From Myxococcales bacterium (GTDB lineage Bacteria > Myxococcota_A > Polyangia > Polyangiales > Polyangiaceae): DNA of 64,000 bases. A program made the translations under genes and the position numbers. Of this stretch, positions 18,590-26,473 are shown one piece after another; the stretch's first letter is position 1; the number at the start of each line of letters is the position of its first letter. The notes under the pieces are model-generated. The model did not search any database. It was not told the origin of the DNA and saw only the letters and a program-made list of their open reading frames with translations. The DNA lies in the NCBI GenBank assembly GCA_947473045.1, contig CANJCO010000007.1, forward strand, positions 56,319-120,318, in the 5' to 3' direction.

Positions 18590-19426
18590 TCAGTCCGCGT
18601 CGGGGCGCGCGGCCTCCGCCTGGTCGCCTCCCTGAATCGCGCGCAGCTCCGGAGAGCGCGAAAGCTCGCTCCAAAGCCCCCACGCGCGAACGCGCCTGTC
18701 GAGGTAGATCACCCGCTCTGCGCACCGCGCGATCGCTTGCAGGTTGTGGGTCACCAAAATGGCGGCGATGCTCTCCGAAGCGCTCAGCTCCGCCATCAAA
18801 TCAATGATCGCAGCGCGCCCGCCGACGTCGACGCCCGCGGTGGGCTCGTCGAGGATCAGCACCTCCGGCCTGGTGACCAGCGCGCGCGCCAGAAACACCC
18901 GCTGCGTCTCGCCGCCCGACAGATCGCGCATTTGAGCCTGATGCAGCTTCGCCGCGCCGGTGCGGGTGAGGGCGGCCATGGCCAGCGTGCGCTCGTCGTC
19001 ACGGATGCGCATCGGCCACGTCCCGCGCAGGTTTGCCACGACGACTTCGAGCGGGGTTGCAGGAAAGTCCCGATCGAAGGCCTTGCGCTGCGGCACGTAG
19101 CCGATGCGCCTGCGCCCGCGCTCGGGGTCTTCGCCGCGAATGAGCACCGCTCCCGAGCTGGGCTTGAGCAGCCCCAGCATCACCTTGAGCAGCGTCGACT
19201 TGCCCGCGCCGTTCGGACCACAAAGGCAGAGAAATTCGCCTACGGGAACATGAAACGAGATGTCTTCGAGTACGGCTTTCGTGCCGAAGCGAACGGTGAC
19301 CTCGCGCACTTCGAGCACCCTCGGAGCGTCGGCGGGCGGGGGCGTCCCCGGCGTGACGCCGCCGTACTGTCGCGAAGAGGCGGAGATTGAGACGGGCGGG
19401 GCATCTCGCATAGGCAAGGCGCTCAC
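18590..19426 (-). CDS. znuC: Zinc/manganese-type ABC transporter ATPase (ZnuC-like)
   Basis: A 278-residue ABC ATPase with Walker A GPNGAGKST, Q-loop in IGYVPQRKAFDRDFP, signature LSGGETQR, Walker B VLILDEPTAGVD and switch His in VTHNLQ. The QRKAFDRDFP segment and overall size match the Zn/Mn uptake group (ZnuC/MntB). About 40 N-terminal residues precede the ATPase core, so a start nearer 19310 is possible. A cognate binding protein lies at 21132-22067 in the same orientation, but an unknown gene and a repeat separate them, and no permease gene is visible in the window. Confidence 0.82.
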   Translation of the reverse strand: MSALPMRDAPPVSISASSRQYGGVTPGTPPPADAPRVLEVREVTVRFGTKAVLEDISFHVPVGEFLCLCGPNGAGKSTLLKVMLGLLKPSSGAVLIRGEDPERGRRRIGYVPQRKAFDRDFPATPLEVVVANLRGTWPMRIRDDERTLAMAALTRTGAAKLHQAQMRDLSGGETQRVFLARALVTRPEVLILDEPTAGVDVGGRAAIIDLMAELSASESIAAILVTHNLQAIARCAERVIYLDRRVRAWGLWSELSRSPELRAIQGGDQAEAARPDAD

Positions 19427-19456
19427 GATACCGCGATCGTCGCTCCGCGACTCACC

Positions 19457-19629
19457 TAACAGGCCGTTGAAGAACGGCCTGTTAGCAGGCCGTTGAAGAA
19501 CGGCCTGCTAGCCTTTCATCTCGGGGAGGTATGCACCTCCCCGCCCCGAAAAACGCGGTTTTTCGGGGTCCCCACCCCACGCAATTGGCTTCGCCAATTA
19601 CTATCAGGGTGTTTTTCAACACCCTGATA
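19457..19629 (-). repeat. Multi-hairpin repeat, copy 1 (inverted relative to copy 2)
   Basis: Six consecutive inverted repeats: 19457-19484 and 19483-19510 (TAACAGGCCGTT and TAGCAGGCCGTT hairpins, a tandem duplication of one end), 19523-19542 (GGGGAGGT/ACCTCCCC), 19544-19568 (CCCCGAAAAAC/GTTTTTCGGGG), 19583-19599 (AATTGGC/GCCAATT) and 19602-19629 (TATCAGGGTGTT/AACACCCTGATA). The same order, reversed, occurs at 22079-22225 and 63883-64000 with almost identical sequence. It sits between znuC and the unknown gene at 19815. No protein coding capacity is apparent. Confidence 0.95.
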
Positions 19630-19680
19630 ACAGGCCGCGCGGCGGGGGCCGCTGCCCGGGGCGGGCGACCCACACAAACG

Positions 19681-19708
19681 CAAAACGCCCGCCTTGGGGG
19701 GGCGGGCG
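19681..19708 (-). terminator. Rho-independent terminator after the gene at 19815-20591
   Basis: On the minus strand CGCCCGCC, a loop of C and A bases, and GGCGGGCG form a stem followed by TTTTGCGTTTGT. It lies about 105 bp past the stop codon of the 258-residue unknown protein. The remainder of the 19427-19814 gap is the multi-hairpin repeat plus short unremarkable sequence. Confidence 0.65.
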
Positions 19709-19814
19709 CGGGTTGCGCGGCGATGGACCTCACGAACGTCCGGCGTCGCGGTCGTCGCGCGCCATCGCCAGGTTGCGTCGCGGCAGGGAGCGCAGTCGGC
19801 AGACGCGAGCTCCC

Positions 19815-20591
19815 TTACGAGGCGATCGCCGTCTCGTGCAACGCTCCGGTCGGAGCCGGCAGCGCGGGTGCGGCAGGCGAAGCGGGCGATGCGGAGGCGC
19901 CCGCGGGCGTCTTGGCGGCGCGGGCCCTTCGCTTGCCGATCCCCATGCGAATCAGCAGGTCGCGTCGCTTGATGACGACGCGGGCGCACTCGCTCCAGTC
20001 GAGCACCCATGCCCGGAGCGCCAGCACCGGGGCCGCGCGGTCGGGCGTCGGAGCGGCGGGGGCAGCGACGCTGTGGCTCTCGACGAACGCTGCGCGCTGC
20101 AGCATCTCGGCCCGCTCCGAGGCGGTGATGCCGCGCTCATCGAGGGTGGCGAGCGCGGCGTGGTCGGCCTTGCGCGAGGCCTTGCGATCCTGCGCATTTT
20201 CGAGGTCGGCCAGGCGACCCAGCACCAGTCGCGCGGCGATCACTGCGGTGGCGCCGGAGCCGGGCACGACGCCTTCGAACACGAAGGCCGCCTGGGCGGG
20301 ATGAAGGCGCTGCAGCGCAGCGCGCGCGACCGGAAATGCCACCGCCTGCCAGCGCTCGAGCCGTGCGATCGCTTCGGCGACCGGGATCTGCGCCGTCGCG
20401 GGCGAGTGCGAGGGAGCCATCGCGCCGAGCAGCAGCGCGTATCCCTCCCGCAAGTCGGCGTCTTTGAAGCCGACGGACGCCATGGCCGCGCGAACGGTGC
20501 CGTCGGTGCCCACTGTGCGCAAAAACTGGGAGGCGCGCGTGACAACCGGATCGAGGGCGGTGCGCGAAACAGACGAAAGTGTGAGGTGCAT
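19815..20591 (-). CDS. Unknown protein with basic C-terminal segment
   Basis: A 258-residue protein with no signal peptide or clear TM segment. Residues 1-160 are mostly helical and Ala-rich. A conserved-looking block, WVLDWSECARVVIKRRDLLIRMG followed by a Lys/Arg cluster, lies near residues 200-230, and the tail is Ala/Pro-rich and probably disordered. I recall myxobacterial proteins with a similar WSE-ARxVIKRRDxLI block but no function for them. It lies between the two inverted repeats with the metal-binding protein, and it ends at a good terminator, so it is probably its own transcript. Confidence 0.55.
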   Translation of the reverse strand: MHLTLSSVSRTALDPVVTRASQFLRTVGTDGTVRAAMASVGFKDADLREGYALLLGAMAPSHSPATAQIPVAEAIARLERWQAVAFPVARAALQRLHPAQAAFVFEGVVPGSGATAVIAARLVLGRLADLENAQDRKASRKADHAALATLDERGITASERAEMLQRAAFVESHSVAAPAAPTPDRAAPVLALRAWVLDWSECARVVIKRRDLLIRMGIGKRRARAAKTPAGASASPASPAAPALPAPTGALHETAIAS

Positions 20592-20695
20592 GATCGATAA
20601 CCCTGGAGTGGCCGGCGCCTTGATTGACGCGCGGCATGCCCACCCATCGATGCCCGCGCAGCAAGGTTGCGAAAAAAGTGACAGACCCTTACGGG

Positions 20696-20732
20696 ATGGT
20701 CCCCCGACCTTGTCGTAAGGTAGGGGGACCAT
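20696..20732. repeat. Isolated inverted repeat in a 540-bp gap
   Basis: ATGGTCCCCC at 20696-20705 pairs with GGGGGACCAT at 20723-20732, and the inner ACCTT/AAGGT extends the stem around GTCGT. It is about 105 bp upstream of the start of the unknown gene at 20591 and could be an operator or transcript-end structure. I see no gene in the rest of 20592-21131, where the open frames have no start, ribosome binding site or recognisable domain. Confidence 0.6.
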
Positions 20733-21131
20733 GCGCGCTGCGCTTCGGACCATGCGAGCTCGGGCGGCAAACCATGGGCGCATTCGCGGGGCGGCGTCCG
20801 GTTTCGCCGGGGGTGGCGCGATACGGCGCAAAATTGGGCGTCTGTTGAGCGATGCGCTTCTCAAGCGCGCGCAGCGGGGCGCCTGGCGGGCGGACGAAAG
20901 AGGCGGACTGCGCGGCGCTCCGGCGGCCGCTGCCTGAAAAAATGGCCTATTTCCGCGCGTCGTCATGCCTTCGCGGCGAGCCCACATGGTCACGGTCCGG
21001 CGCGGGCGGCGTCTGCGCAGCGCCGCGCGAATCGATCGCGGGCCGCAGCGCTTCGCACAAGCCGCGCGCGATGCGCCGGATCGGCCGCCGCGGAGCCTGG
21101 GGCGCGCGTCGGACCCGCCCGCGCAGCGCCC

Positions 21132-22067
21132 TCACTTCATATATTTTTCGAGCGAGGCCACGTCCGCGCGCAGCAGCTTCTCGTAGCTGTCGACCTCGGG
21201 GCCGCCGCCCACGGGATCGAGGGTGCCGAGCGGAATGTGGGAAGCCTCCGCGATCGTCTTGGCGGGCCTCGGATCGAGCTGCGGCTCGCTGAAGATGGCG
21301 GTGACCTTCTTTTGCGCCACGACCTTCAGCACGGCCTCTAGGTATTCGCCGGTAGGCGTTGAGCCGGGAAACGGCTCGATGACGGCCACGATGTTGAGTT
21401 TGTAGCGCTCGGCGAAATAGCCGAACGAGCCGTGGAAGGTGATGAAGTCGCGCGTCTTCCAAGCGGCGGTGCGCGCCGCGATTTCTGCGTCGAGCTTGTC
21501 GAGGCGGGCGCCGAGCTCGGTGGCGCGCCTTCGGTAGTCGTTCGAATGTGCGGCATCGACCCGGCCGAGCTCGTCGCCGATCGCCTTGACCATGACCCGC
21601 GCCCGCGACGGATCCATCCACACGTGGGGATCGACTGCCCCCTTGTCGTGATCGTGATCGTCCTCGGGCACGGCTTTGTGGGCCGCTTCATCGCCTACGG
21701 CGTCTTCGAGCACGGTGCGCGTCGGGACGCGCTCGCCCACCTTGAGCACCCGCGCGGTCGGAGCTGCGTCTTTCATCAGCCGGTCCATCCACGGATCGAG
21801 GCCGAGGCCGACCATCACGCCGAGCTTCGACGCGGCGACCTCCTCGATTTCTTTCGGGGTTGGATCGAACGTGTGTTCGCTGCGTCCGGGGGGGAGCAGG
21901 AGCGACACATCGGCGTCCGGGCCGGCGACTTCACGCACCAGATCGTAGAGCGGGAAGATCGACACGGCGACTTTCGTGCGCGCGCTCACCTTCGGCTTGC
22001 ATCCGTTGCCGCCGGTCGACGCCGCCGCCGCGAGCGCCATCACAAATAGCAGGCTCAGCTTTTTCAC
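21132..22067 (-). CDS. znuA: Metal ABC transporter substrate-binding lipoprotein (ZnuA-like)
   Basis: A 311-residue cluster A-I binding protein for Zn or Mn. The signal peptide ends in GGNGC (lipobox-like, Cys at about 23). Motifs: VSIFPLYDLVREVAG, a LLLPPGRSEHTFDPTPKE metal site (His), a short His/Asp loop DDHDHD that often accompanies zinc specificity, PHVWMDPSRA (second His), FITFHGSFGYFAERY (third His) and FSEPQLD with the final acidic ligand. The start is the GTG at 22067, with a weak ribosome binding site. The gene begins 11 bp from the multi-hairpin repeat copy 2, so its native promoter may have been displaced. Confidence 0.88.
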   Translation of the reverse strand: MKKLSLLFVMALAAAASTGGNGCKPKVSARTKVAVSIFPLYDLVREVAGPDADVSLLLPPGRSEHTFDPTPKEIEEVAASKLGVMVGLGLDPWMDRLMKDAAPTARVLKVGERVPTRTVLEDAVGDEAAHKAVPEDDHDHDKGAVDPHVWMDPSRARVMVKAIGDELGRVDAAHSNDYRRRATELGARLDKLDAEIAARTAAWKTRDFITFHGSFGYFAERYKLNIVAVIEPFPGSTPTGEYLEAVLKVVAQKKVTAIFSEPQLDPRPAKTIAEASHIPLGTLDPVGGGPEVDSYEKLLRADVASLEKYMK

Positions 22068-22078
22068 CCTGCCGAGGC

Positions 22079-22225
22079 TAGCAGGGTGTTGAAAAACACC
22101 CTGATAGTAATTGGCGTAGCCAATTGCGTGGGGTGGGGACCCCGAAAAACCGCGTTTTTCGGGGCGGGGAGGTGCATACCTCCCCGAGATGAAAGGCTAG
22201 CAGGCCGTTCTTCAACGGCCTGCTA
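22079..22225 (+). repeat. Multi-hairpin repeat, copy 2
   Basis: The near-consensus copy, 147 bp: TAGCAGGGTGTT/AACACCCTGATA, AATTGGC/GCCAATT, CCCCGAAAAAC/GTTTTTCGGGG, GGGGAGGT/ACCTCCCC and TAGCAGGCCGTT/AACGGCCTGCTA follow one another. The two end hairpins are inverted repeats of each other with a few changes. It fills most of the gap between the start of the metal-binding protein gene (22067, minus) and the methyltransferase gene (22296, plus), so it lies in the promoter space of both. Confidence 0.95.
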
Positions 22226-22295
22226 GCGCACCCGGGGAGCATTTTCGCCGCCGCTTGACGCGAATTCAAGGCGACGCCTACTGTGCCGGGCGCCC

Positions 22296-23036
22296 GTGCC
22301 GAAGCCGTTCCGTTCGACTCCTCCCCCCGACTCCCGCCCGCGGCCCGCGCGCGCGAGCATCGCTGCGCATGCGCCGTATGCTGCGCCGGAGGTCTTCGGT
22401 CACGACGCCGTCGCGAAGATCGCGAGGGCGCTTCCGCTGGCGGAGCGCCTCTATGCCAACATTCGCTTTTCGATTCTGCGCCCAAAGCTCCTCAGCGTGA
22501 TGGACCTGCTGCTGCCCGACTCGGGGCGCATTCTCGATGTCGGGTGCGGGTTCGGGCTGTTTGCAGCGTACTTCGGCCAAACGCAGCCGAAGCGCCACAT
22601 CGTGGGCATCGACCCGGACGCGCGGCGGGTGGCGCTCGCGGGGCGGGTCTCGGCGCGCCTTGGGCTAAGCCACGAGTTCGTCGCCGGCGACGTGCGTACC
22701 GCCGAACTCGAAGGCCCATTCGACGCAGCCTACGTGCTCGATGTGATGCACCACATTCCTGCCGCCGATCAGGCCGGGGTGCTCGAAGGGCTGCGCGATC
22801 GGCTCCCGCGCGGCGGCGTGCTGCTCATCAAGGACATCACCACCGAGCCGCATCACCAGCTGGTGTTCACCGAGCTGCTCGACCGCGCGATGGTCGGCTG
22901 GCACGAGCCGCTCGCCTACCGGCACCATCAGGCTTGGGGCGAGATGCTCGAGGACATGGGGTTTCACGTGCGGATCGTGCGCGTGCCCGACGTCTTGCCG
23001 TACCCGCACGTGGTCATCGCGGCCACCCGCGACTGA
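22296..23036 (+). CDS. Class I SAM-dependent methyltransferase
   Basis: A 246-residue Rossmann-fold methyltransferase with motif I LDVGCGFGLFAAYF at about residues 80-93, GIDPDA (acidic residue binding SAM ribose), the DVRTAELEG turn, DAAYVLDVMHHIP (motif IV/post) and LPRGGVLLIKDI. The acceptor substrate cannot be read from the sequence; small-molecule or lipid methylation is typical of this subclass. It starts at a GTG 70 bp after repeat copy 2 and is followed after 99 bp by the YqiJ-like gene, so it may or may not be cotranscribed. Confidence 0.8.
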   Translation: MPKPFRSTPPPDSRPRPARASIAAHAPYAAPEVFGHDAVAKIARALPLAERLYANIRFSILRPKLLSVMDLLLPDSGRILDVGCGFGLFAAYFGQTQPKRHIVGIDPDARRVALAGRVSARLGLSHEFVAGDVRTAELEGPFDAAYVLDVMHHIPAADQAGVLEGLRDRLPRGGVLLIKDITTEPHHQLVFTELLDRAMVGWHEPLAYRHHQAWGEMLEDMGFHVRIVRVPDVLPYPHVVIAATRD

Positions 23037-23135
23037 CGACGTCACCCACTTACCAAACGGCTGAGGCGTGTTACCTTGCTTGCGCTGTAGGTAGGGTTCG
23101 TAAGGGCGCGCTGGCGCCACGAGGCGACGTTCACC

Positions 23136-23885
23136 GTGGGCGTATTGCAGTTTTTCATCGCTTGGGCGAACGCGCCGTTCACGGTCGCCGGAGGCATCGC
23201 GATCGCCTTCGCGCTCTTGCAGGCGTCGGGGCTTCTCGGGCTGATCGCGGGGGGCGACCACGAGGCCGACGCTGACCACGATCTCGACCACGACGTCGAC
23301 GCCGCGCACGACGCGGGCGGCGACAGCGAGGGTGACCACGACGGCGGCGCTCAGCACGCCATGCTGGGCGCGCTTGGCGTGGGGCGGTTGCCGTTTTCAC
23401 TGATCTGGCAGACGTACGCGCTCGTGTTCGCCATGACCGGCCTGGGCCTCAACGCGCGCTTCGGCGCTGCCGTTTCGGGCGTGCCGCTCGTCTCGCTGGC
23501 GTGGACGCTCCCGGCCTCGCTCGCCGCGGGCTACGGCGCGGTCGCGCTGCTCGCGAAGGTGCTCGGGCCCGTGTTCTCGTCGAAGAAAGAAGAGGCGACG
23601 AGCCGCGCGCAGCTGGTCGGCTCGCTCGGGGTGGTCATCTCTTCGAGCGTCTCGCGCGCGTTCGGCGAGGTTCGCATCCGCGATCGCTCCGGCCACGATT
23701 TGCGGGTCGTCTGCAAGCTCTCCGAAGGTGCCCGCGCGCCGAAGGAGCACGAGCGCGTCGTGGTCGTCGAGATCGACGCTTCCGGCGCGCTGCTCGTCGC
23801 GCCGATCGACGACGCCGCCGCCGAGCTGCCCGAACACGATGCGTCCGAAGAGGCGCCCGCCGCGAGCGAGCGCCGCGCCCGATAG
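23136..23885 (+). CDS. YqiJ/NfeD-like membrane protein (flotillin partner)
   Basis: A 249-residue protein with an N-terminal TM segment, an Asp/His-rich segment (HEADADHDLDHDVD, about residues 42-55) that could bind metal, two or three further hydrophobic segments, and a C-terminal OB-fold-like domain (AQLVGSLGVVISSSVSRAFG, about 148-220). This architecture and its place just before a flotillin gene match the YqiJ-YqiK arrangement of Enterobacteria, in which the OB-fold protein partners flotillin. The start is a GTG; the acidic tail is probably disordered. Confidence 0.78.
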   Translation: MGVLQFFIAWANAPFTVAGGIAIAFALLQASGLLGLIAGGDHEADADHDLDHDVDAAHDAGGDSEGDHDGGAQHAMLGALGVGRLPFSLIWQTYALVFAMTGLGLNARFGAAVSGVPLVSLAWTLPASLAAGYGAVALLAKVLGPVFSSKKEEATSRAQLVGSLGVVISSSVSRAFGEVRIRDRSGHDLRVVCKLSEGARAPKEHERVVVVEIDASGALLVAPIDDAAAELPEHDASEEAPAASERRAR

Positions 23886-23931
23886 CGCAGCGACGCCTAC
23901 TGCTGACTGACCGTAACCGAAGGAGAAACTC

Positions 23932-25938
23932 ATGCCGCAAGCTGGTGATGCAAACCTGATCGTTATTGGAGGCGCCGTAGGGGTCGGCCTCGTGCTGCTG
24001 CTCACCGTGTTTACGGTCATCTCCCGCTTCTACCGCCGCTGCGGGGCTGACGAAGCGCTCGTGCGCACCGGCTCGGGCGGCAACAAAGTCGTCATCGGCG
24101 GCGGCGTGCTCGTCTACCCGATCCTCCACCAGCTGCTGCAGGTCTCGCTGCGCAGCGTGAAGCTCTCAGTCGAGCGCAGCGCGAAGAACGCGCTCGTGAC
24201 CGCCGACAAGATCAAGGCGAACGTCACGACCGAGCTGTACATCAAGGTCGAGCCCATCGCTGACGACGTGCTCGCCGCCGCGCGCAGCTTCGGTGAGCGC
24301 AACCTCGACCAAAACGTCATCGCCGATCTCATCGAGGGCAAGCTCACCGACGCCCTTCGTTCGGTGGCTGCCAATCAGACCTTCATGGCCCTTCACGCCA
24401 ACCGCAAGCAGTTCGCGGAGCGCATTCAGGAGGTCTTGAGCGAGGAGCTCAAGAAGAACGGTCTCACGCTCGAAAACGTCTCGATCACTGCGTTCGCGAT
24501 GGTTCCGGTGAAGGACCTCGACCCCAACGACGTGTTCGACGCCGAAGGCCTGCGCGCCATCACCGAGAGCGTGCAGACCAACCGCGAGAAGACCAACCAG
24601 ATTCAACGCCAGAAGGAAAACGAGATTCAGGCGCAGAACGTCACTGCGCGCATGAAGCAGCTCGAGCTCGATCAGCAGCAGAAGCAGAGCGAGGCCGATC
24701 AGGCGCGCAGCGTGTCGGAATACGCGTCGATGCGGGCCACCGAGACCGCGAAGGCCATCTACATCCAGGAGCAGTCGCGCGACCTCGCGGGCTACGAGCG
24801 GCAGCGCGCCGTCGAGACCGGGCGCATCGAGCAGGAAAAGGGCATCGCCATCGCGATGGCGTCGAAGCAACGGGCCGAGCGTGAGGCTCAAATCGAAGCT
24901 GAGAAGGGCCAGCAGGCCGCCGAGATCGCCAAGCAGCGCGTGATCGAGGCTGCGACGATCGAAAAGGAGAAGGTCGTTCAGGCCGCTGAGGTCGACCGCC
25001 AGAAGGCGCTCGAGGCCGCGAACATCGACCGCGAAAAGGTGGTCGAGGTCGCGCGCATCGTCAAGCAGATCGCCATTACGCAGAACGAGGAGGCGCAAGC
25101 GCGCGCCTCTGCGGCGAAGGCGATGGCCGTGGTCGACGAAGAGACCGCGAAGCAGGCCATCATCACCGTCGAGGTCACCGCCAAGGCTGAGCGCGACAAG
25201 GCGATTCAGGTCATCTCGGCGCAGGCCGAGGCCGAGGTCAAGCGAGCGCTCGCCGAAGGCGAAGTAGCCAAGGCGCGCGCGATGGCCGACGCGGCGCTCG
25301 CCAGGGCGAAGGGCGATGCTGCCGTGGTTCAGGCGGGCGCAGAGGCTGACGCCACGAAGCGTAAGATCGACGCCGAGGCGAAGGCCAGCGCAGCGGAGAA
25401 GGAAGCCGAGGCGACGGTGCTGCTCGCAAACGCCGTTGCGCGCAAGGGCGAGGCGGAGGCCGGCGCGCGTCGCAAGCTGCTCGAGGCCGAAAATCAAGTC
25501 TCGTCGCGCGTCGTGATGCGCGACATGATCCTCAAGGCGCTCGAGGTCATGCCCGACGTGGCCCGCGAGCTCATGGCGCCCGCGAAGGCGATCACCGAAA
25601 TCAAGGTGCTGCAGACCAGCGGCATGGGAGGTGGCGGCGGCGGCGGCGGCGCTCCGGCGCTCGGCGCGATGAGCCCGATCCTCAAGACCGTGCTCGAAGC
25701 CGGCGCGGCCTACCCGCTCATGCGCGAGCTCATGTCGTTCGCGCAGTTCGACAAGGACAAACTCGGCGAAAAGGCCAAGAGCCTGATCGGCGAGCTGGGC
25801 AGCGAGCTGACCGCCGCGGTCTCGGGCCCCGATGCCTCCGACGCGGTCGATTCGCCGCAGACGTCGCGCGGCATTGAAGTGCACGAAGTGCCGCATCCCG
25901 CGCCGCACGCGGCGGGCCGCCCGGCGCCGGGCGCCTGA
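23932..25938 (+). CDS. Flotillin-family protein (YqiK-like)
   Basis: A 668-residue SPFH-domain protein. It has an N-terminal TM segment (IVIGGAVGVGLVLLLTVFTV, about 10-29), an SPFH/PHB domain to about residue 200 and a very long Ala/Glu/Lys/Gln-rich coiled coil (about 215-520), then the flotillin C-terminal segment with a poly-Gly stretch near 563-571 and a Pro/Ala tail. Flotillins oligomerise on membranes and organise lipid microdomains. It lies 46 bp after the YqiJ-like gene, and its stop overlaps the start of the channel-like gene (TGATG), so the three should be cotranslated. Confidence 0.9.
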   Translation: MPQAGDANLIVIGGAVGVGLVLLLTVFTVISRFYRRCGADEALVRTGSGGNKVVIGGGVLVYPILHQLLQVSLRSVKLSVERSAKNALVTADKIKANVTTELYIKVEPIADDVLAAARSFGERNLDQNVIADLIEGKLTDALRSVAANQTFMALHANRKQFAERIQEVLSEELKKNGLTLENVSITAFAMVPVKDLDPNDVFDAEGLRAITESVQTNREKTNQIQRQKENEIQAQNVTARMKQLELDQQQKQSEADQARSVSEYASMRATETAKAIYIQEQSRDLAGYERQRAVETGRIEQEKGIAIAMASKQRAEREAQIEAEKGQQAAEIAKQRVIEAATIEKEKVVQAAEVDRQKALEAANIDREKVVEVARIVKQIAITQNEEAQARASAAKAMAVVDEETAKQAIITVEVTAKAERDKAIQVISAQAEAEVKRALAEGEVAKARAMADAALARAKGDAAVVQAGAEADATKRKIDAEAKASAAEKEAEATVLLANAVARKGEAEAGARRKLLEAENQVSSRVVMRDMILKALEVMPDVARELMAPAKAITEIKVLQTSGMGGGGGGGGAPALGAMSPILKTVLEAGAAYPLMRELMSFAQFDKDKLGEKAKSLIGELGSELTAAVSGPDASDAVDSPQTSRGIEVHEVPHPAPHAAGRPAPGA

Positions 25939-26423
25939 TGGCGGGCGGACCCACGGCAGGCGCGCTGAAGGCTTCGGACCTCGGCGCGCTCGCCGCCCTC
26001 GCGCTCGGAGGAGCCGGGCAGGGCGGCATGGACGTGAGCTTCACGGGCTTGAAGCGCAGCCTGCGCGAGGCCGTCGCCGGCGATCCGCTCGACGCCCTCG
26101 TGGTCACGGTGGTGGGCGGCGCGTTCCTGTTTTATCTCGCCGAAAAAGACGACAACCCCAAGTGCGCCACCTACTGGGACGCGCTGGTCTACGTCTCCAC
26201 TTGCCTTTCGGTGGGCTACGCCGACGTCTTCGCGCGTACCGATGCGGGCAAGGCGATCGCCACTGCGCTCATGACCATCGGGCCGTCGCTCGCCGCCAAG
26301 GCCCTCGACGACCCGGCGCGCGTGCGGGCCGAGGAGAGCGCGAAGGCGCTCGCAGTGCAGCAGGCCATGGTCGACAAGCTCGAGGCCATTCTTGTCGAAC
26401 TTCGCAAAGGCGCGCATCCTTAG
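25938..26423 (+). CDS. K+-channel-like two-TM protein with altered filter
   Basis: A 161-residue protein with a channel-like TM-pore-TM core: TM1 about 51-68, a pore helix, a filter-like stretch STCLSVGYADVF at about 87-98 and TM2 about 104-123 starting after TDAGK. The K+-channel signature TxxTxGYGD is present as TCLSVGYAD, so the second Thr is Ser and the final Gly is Ala. The rest is a short charged C-terminal helix. Its start codon overlaps the stop of the flotillin gene. Ion selectivity is unknown; the changed filter may lower K+ selectivity. The assignment to the channel superfamily is by motif and topology only. Confidence 0.65.
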   Translation: MAGGPTAGALKASDLGALAALALGGAGQGGMDVSFTGLKRSLREAVAGDPLDALVVTVVGGAFLFYLAEKDDNPKCATYWDALVYVSTCLSVGYADVFARTDAGKAIATALMTIGPSLAAKALDDPARVRAEESAKALAVQQAMVDKLEAILVELRKGAHP

Positions 26424-26473
26424 CGCCGGGCGCTCGCCGGTCGGGCGCGTTCGATGAGGAGCCCTGGGGCACG

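Noticed and set aside
16893-18635. A 580-residue plus-strand frame over the TonB-like gene
   Set aside because: Mirror of the Pro/Ala-rich TonB spacer; no start signal or domain; the minus-strand gene has TM and TonB C-terminal motifs.
19457-19629. CRISPR-like array of hairpins
   Set aside because: The palindromes differ from one another, have no equal spacers and no cas genes are present; the same unit recurs elsewhere as a block.
19457-22225. A complete insertion sequence or composite transposon
   Set aside because: The block between the inverted repeats contains no transposase and no clear target-site duplication was seen at the outer ends.
24166-25908. A 580-residue open frame antisense to the flotillin gene
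   Set aside because: It mirrors the Ala/Glu-rich coiled-coil repeat of the flotillin on the other strand, has Leu/Arg-rich composition and no start signal; it is a shadow.
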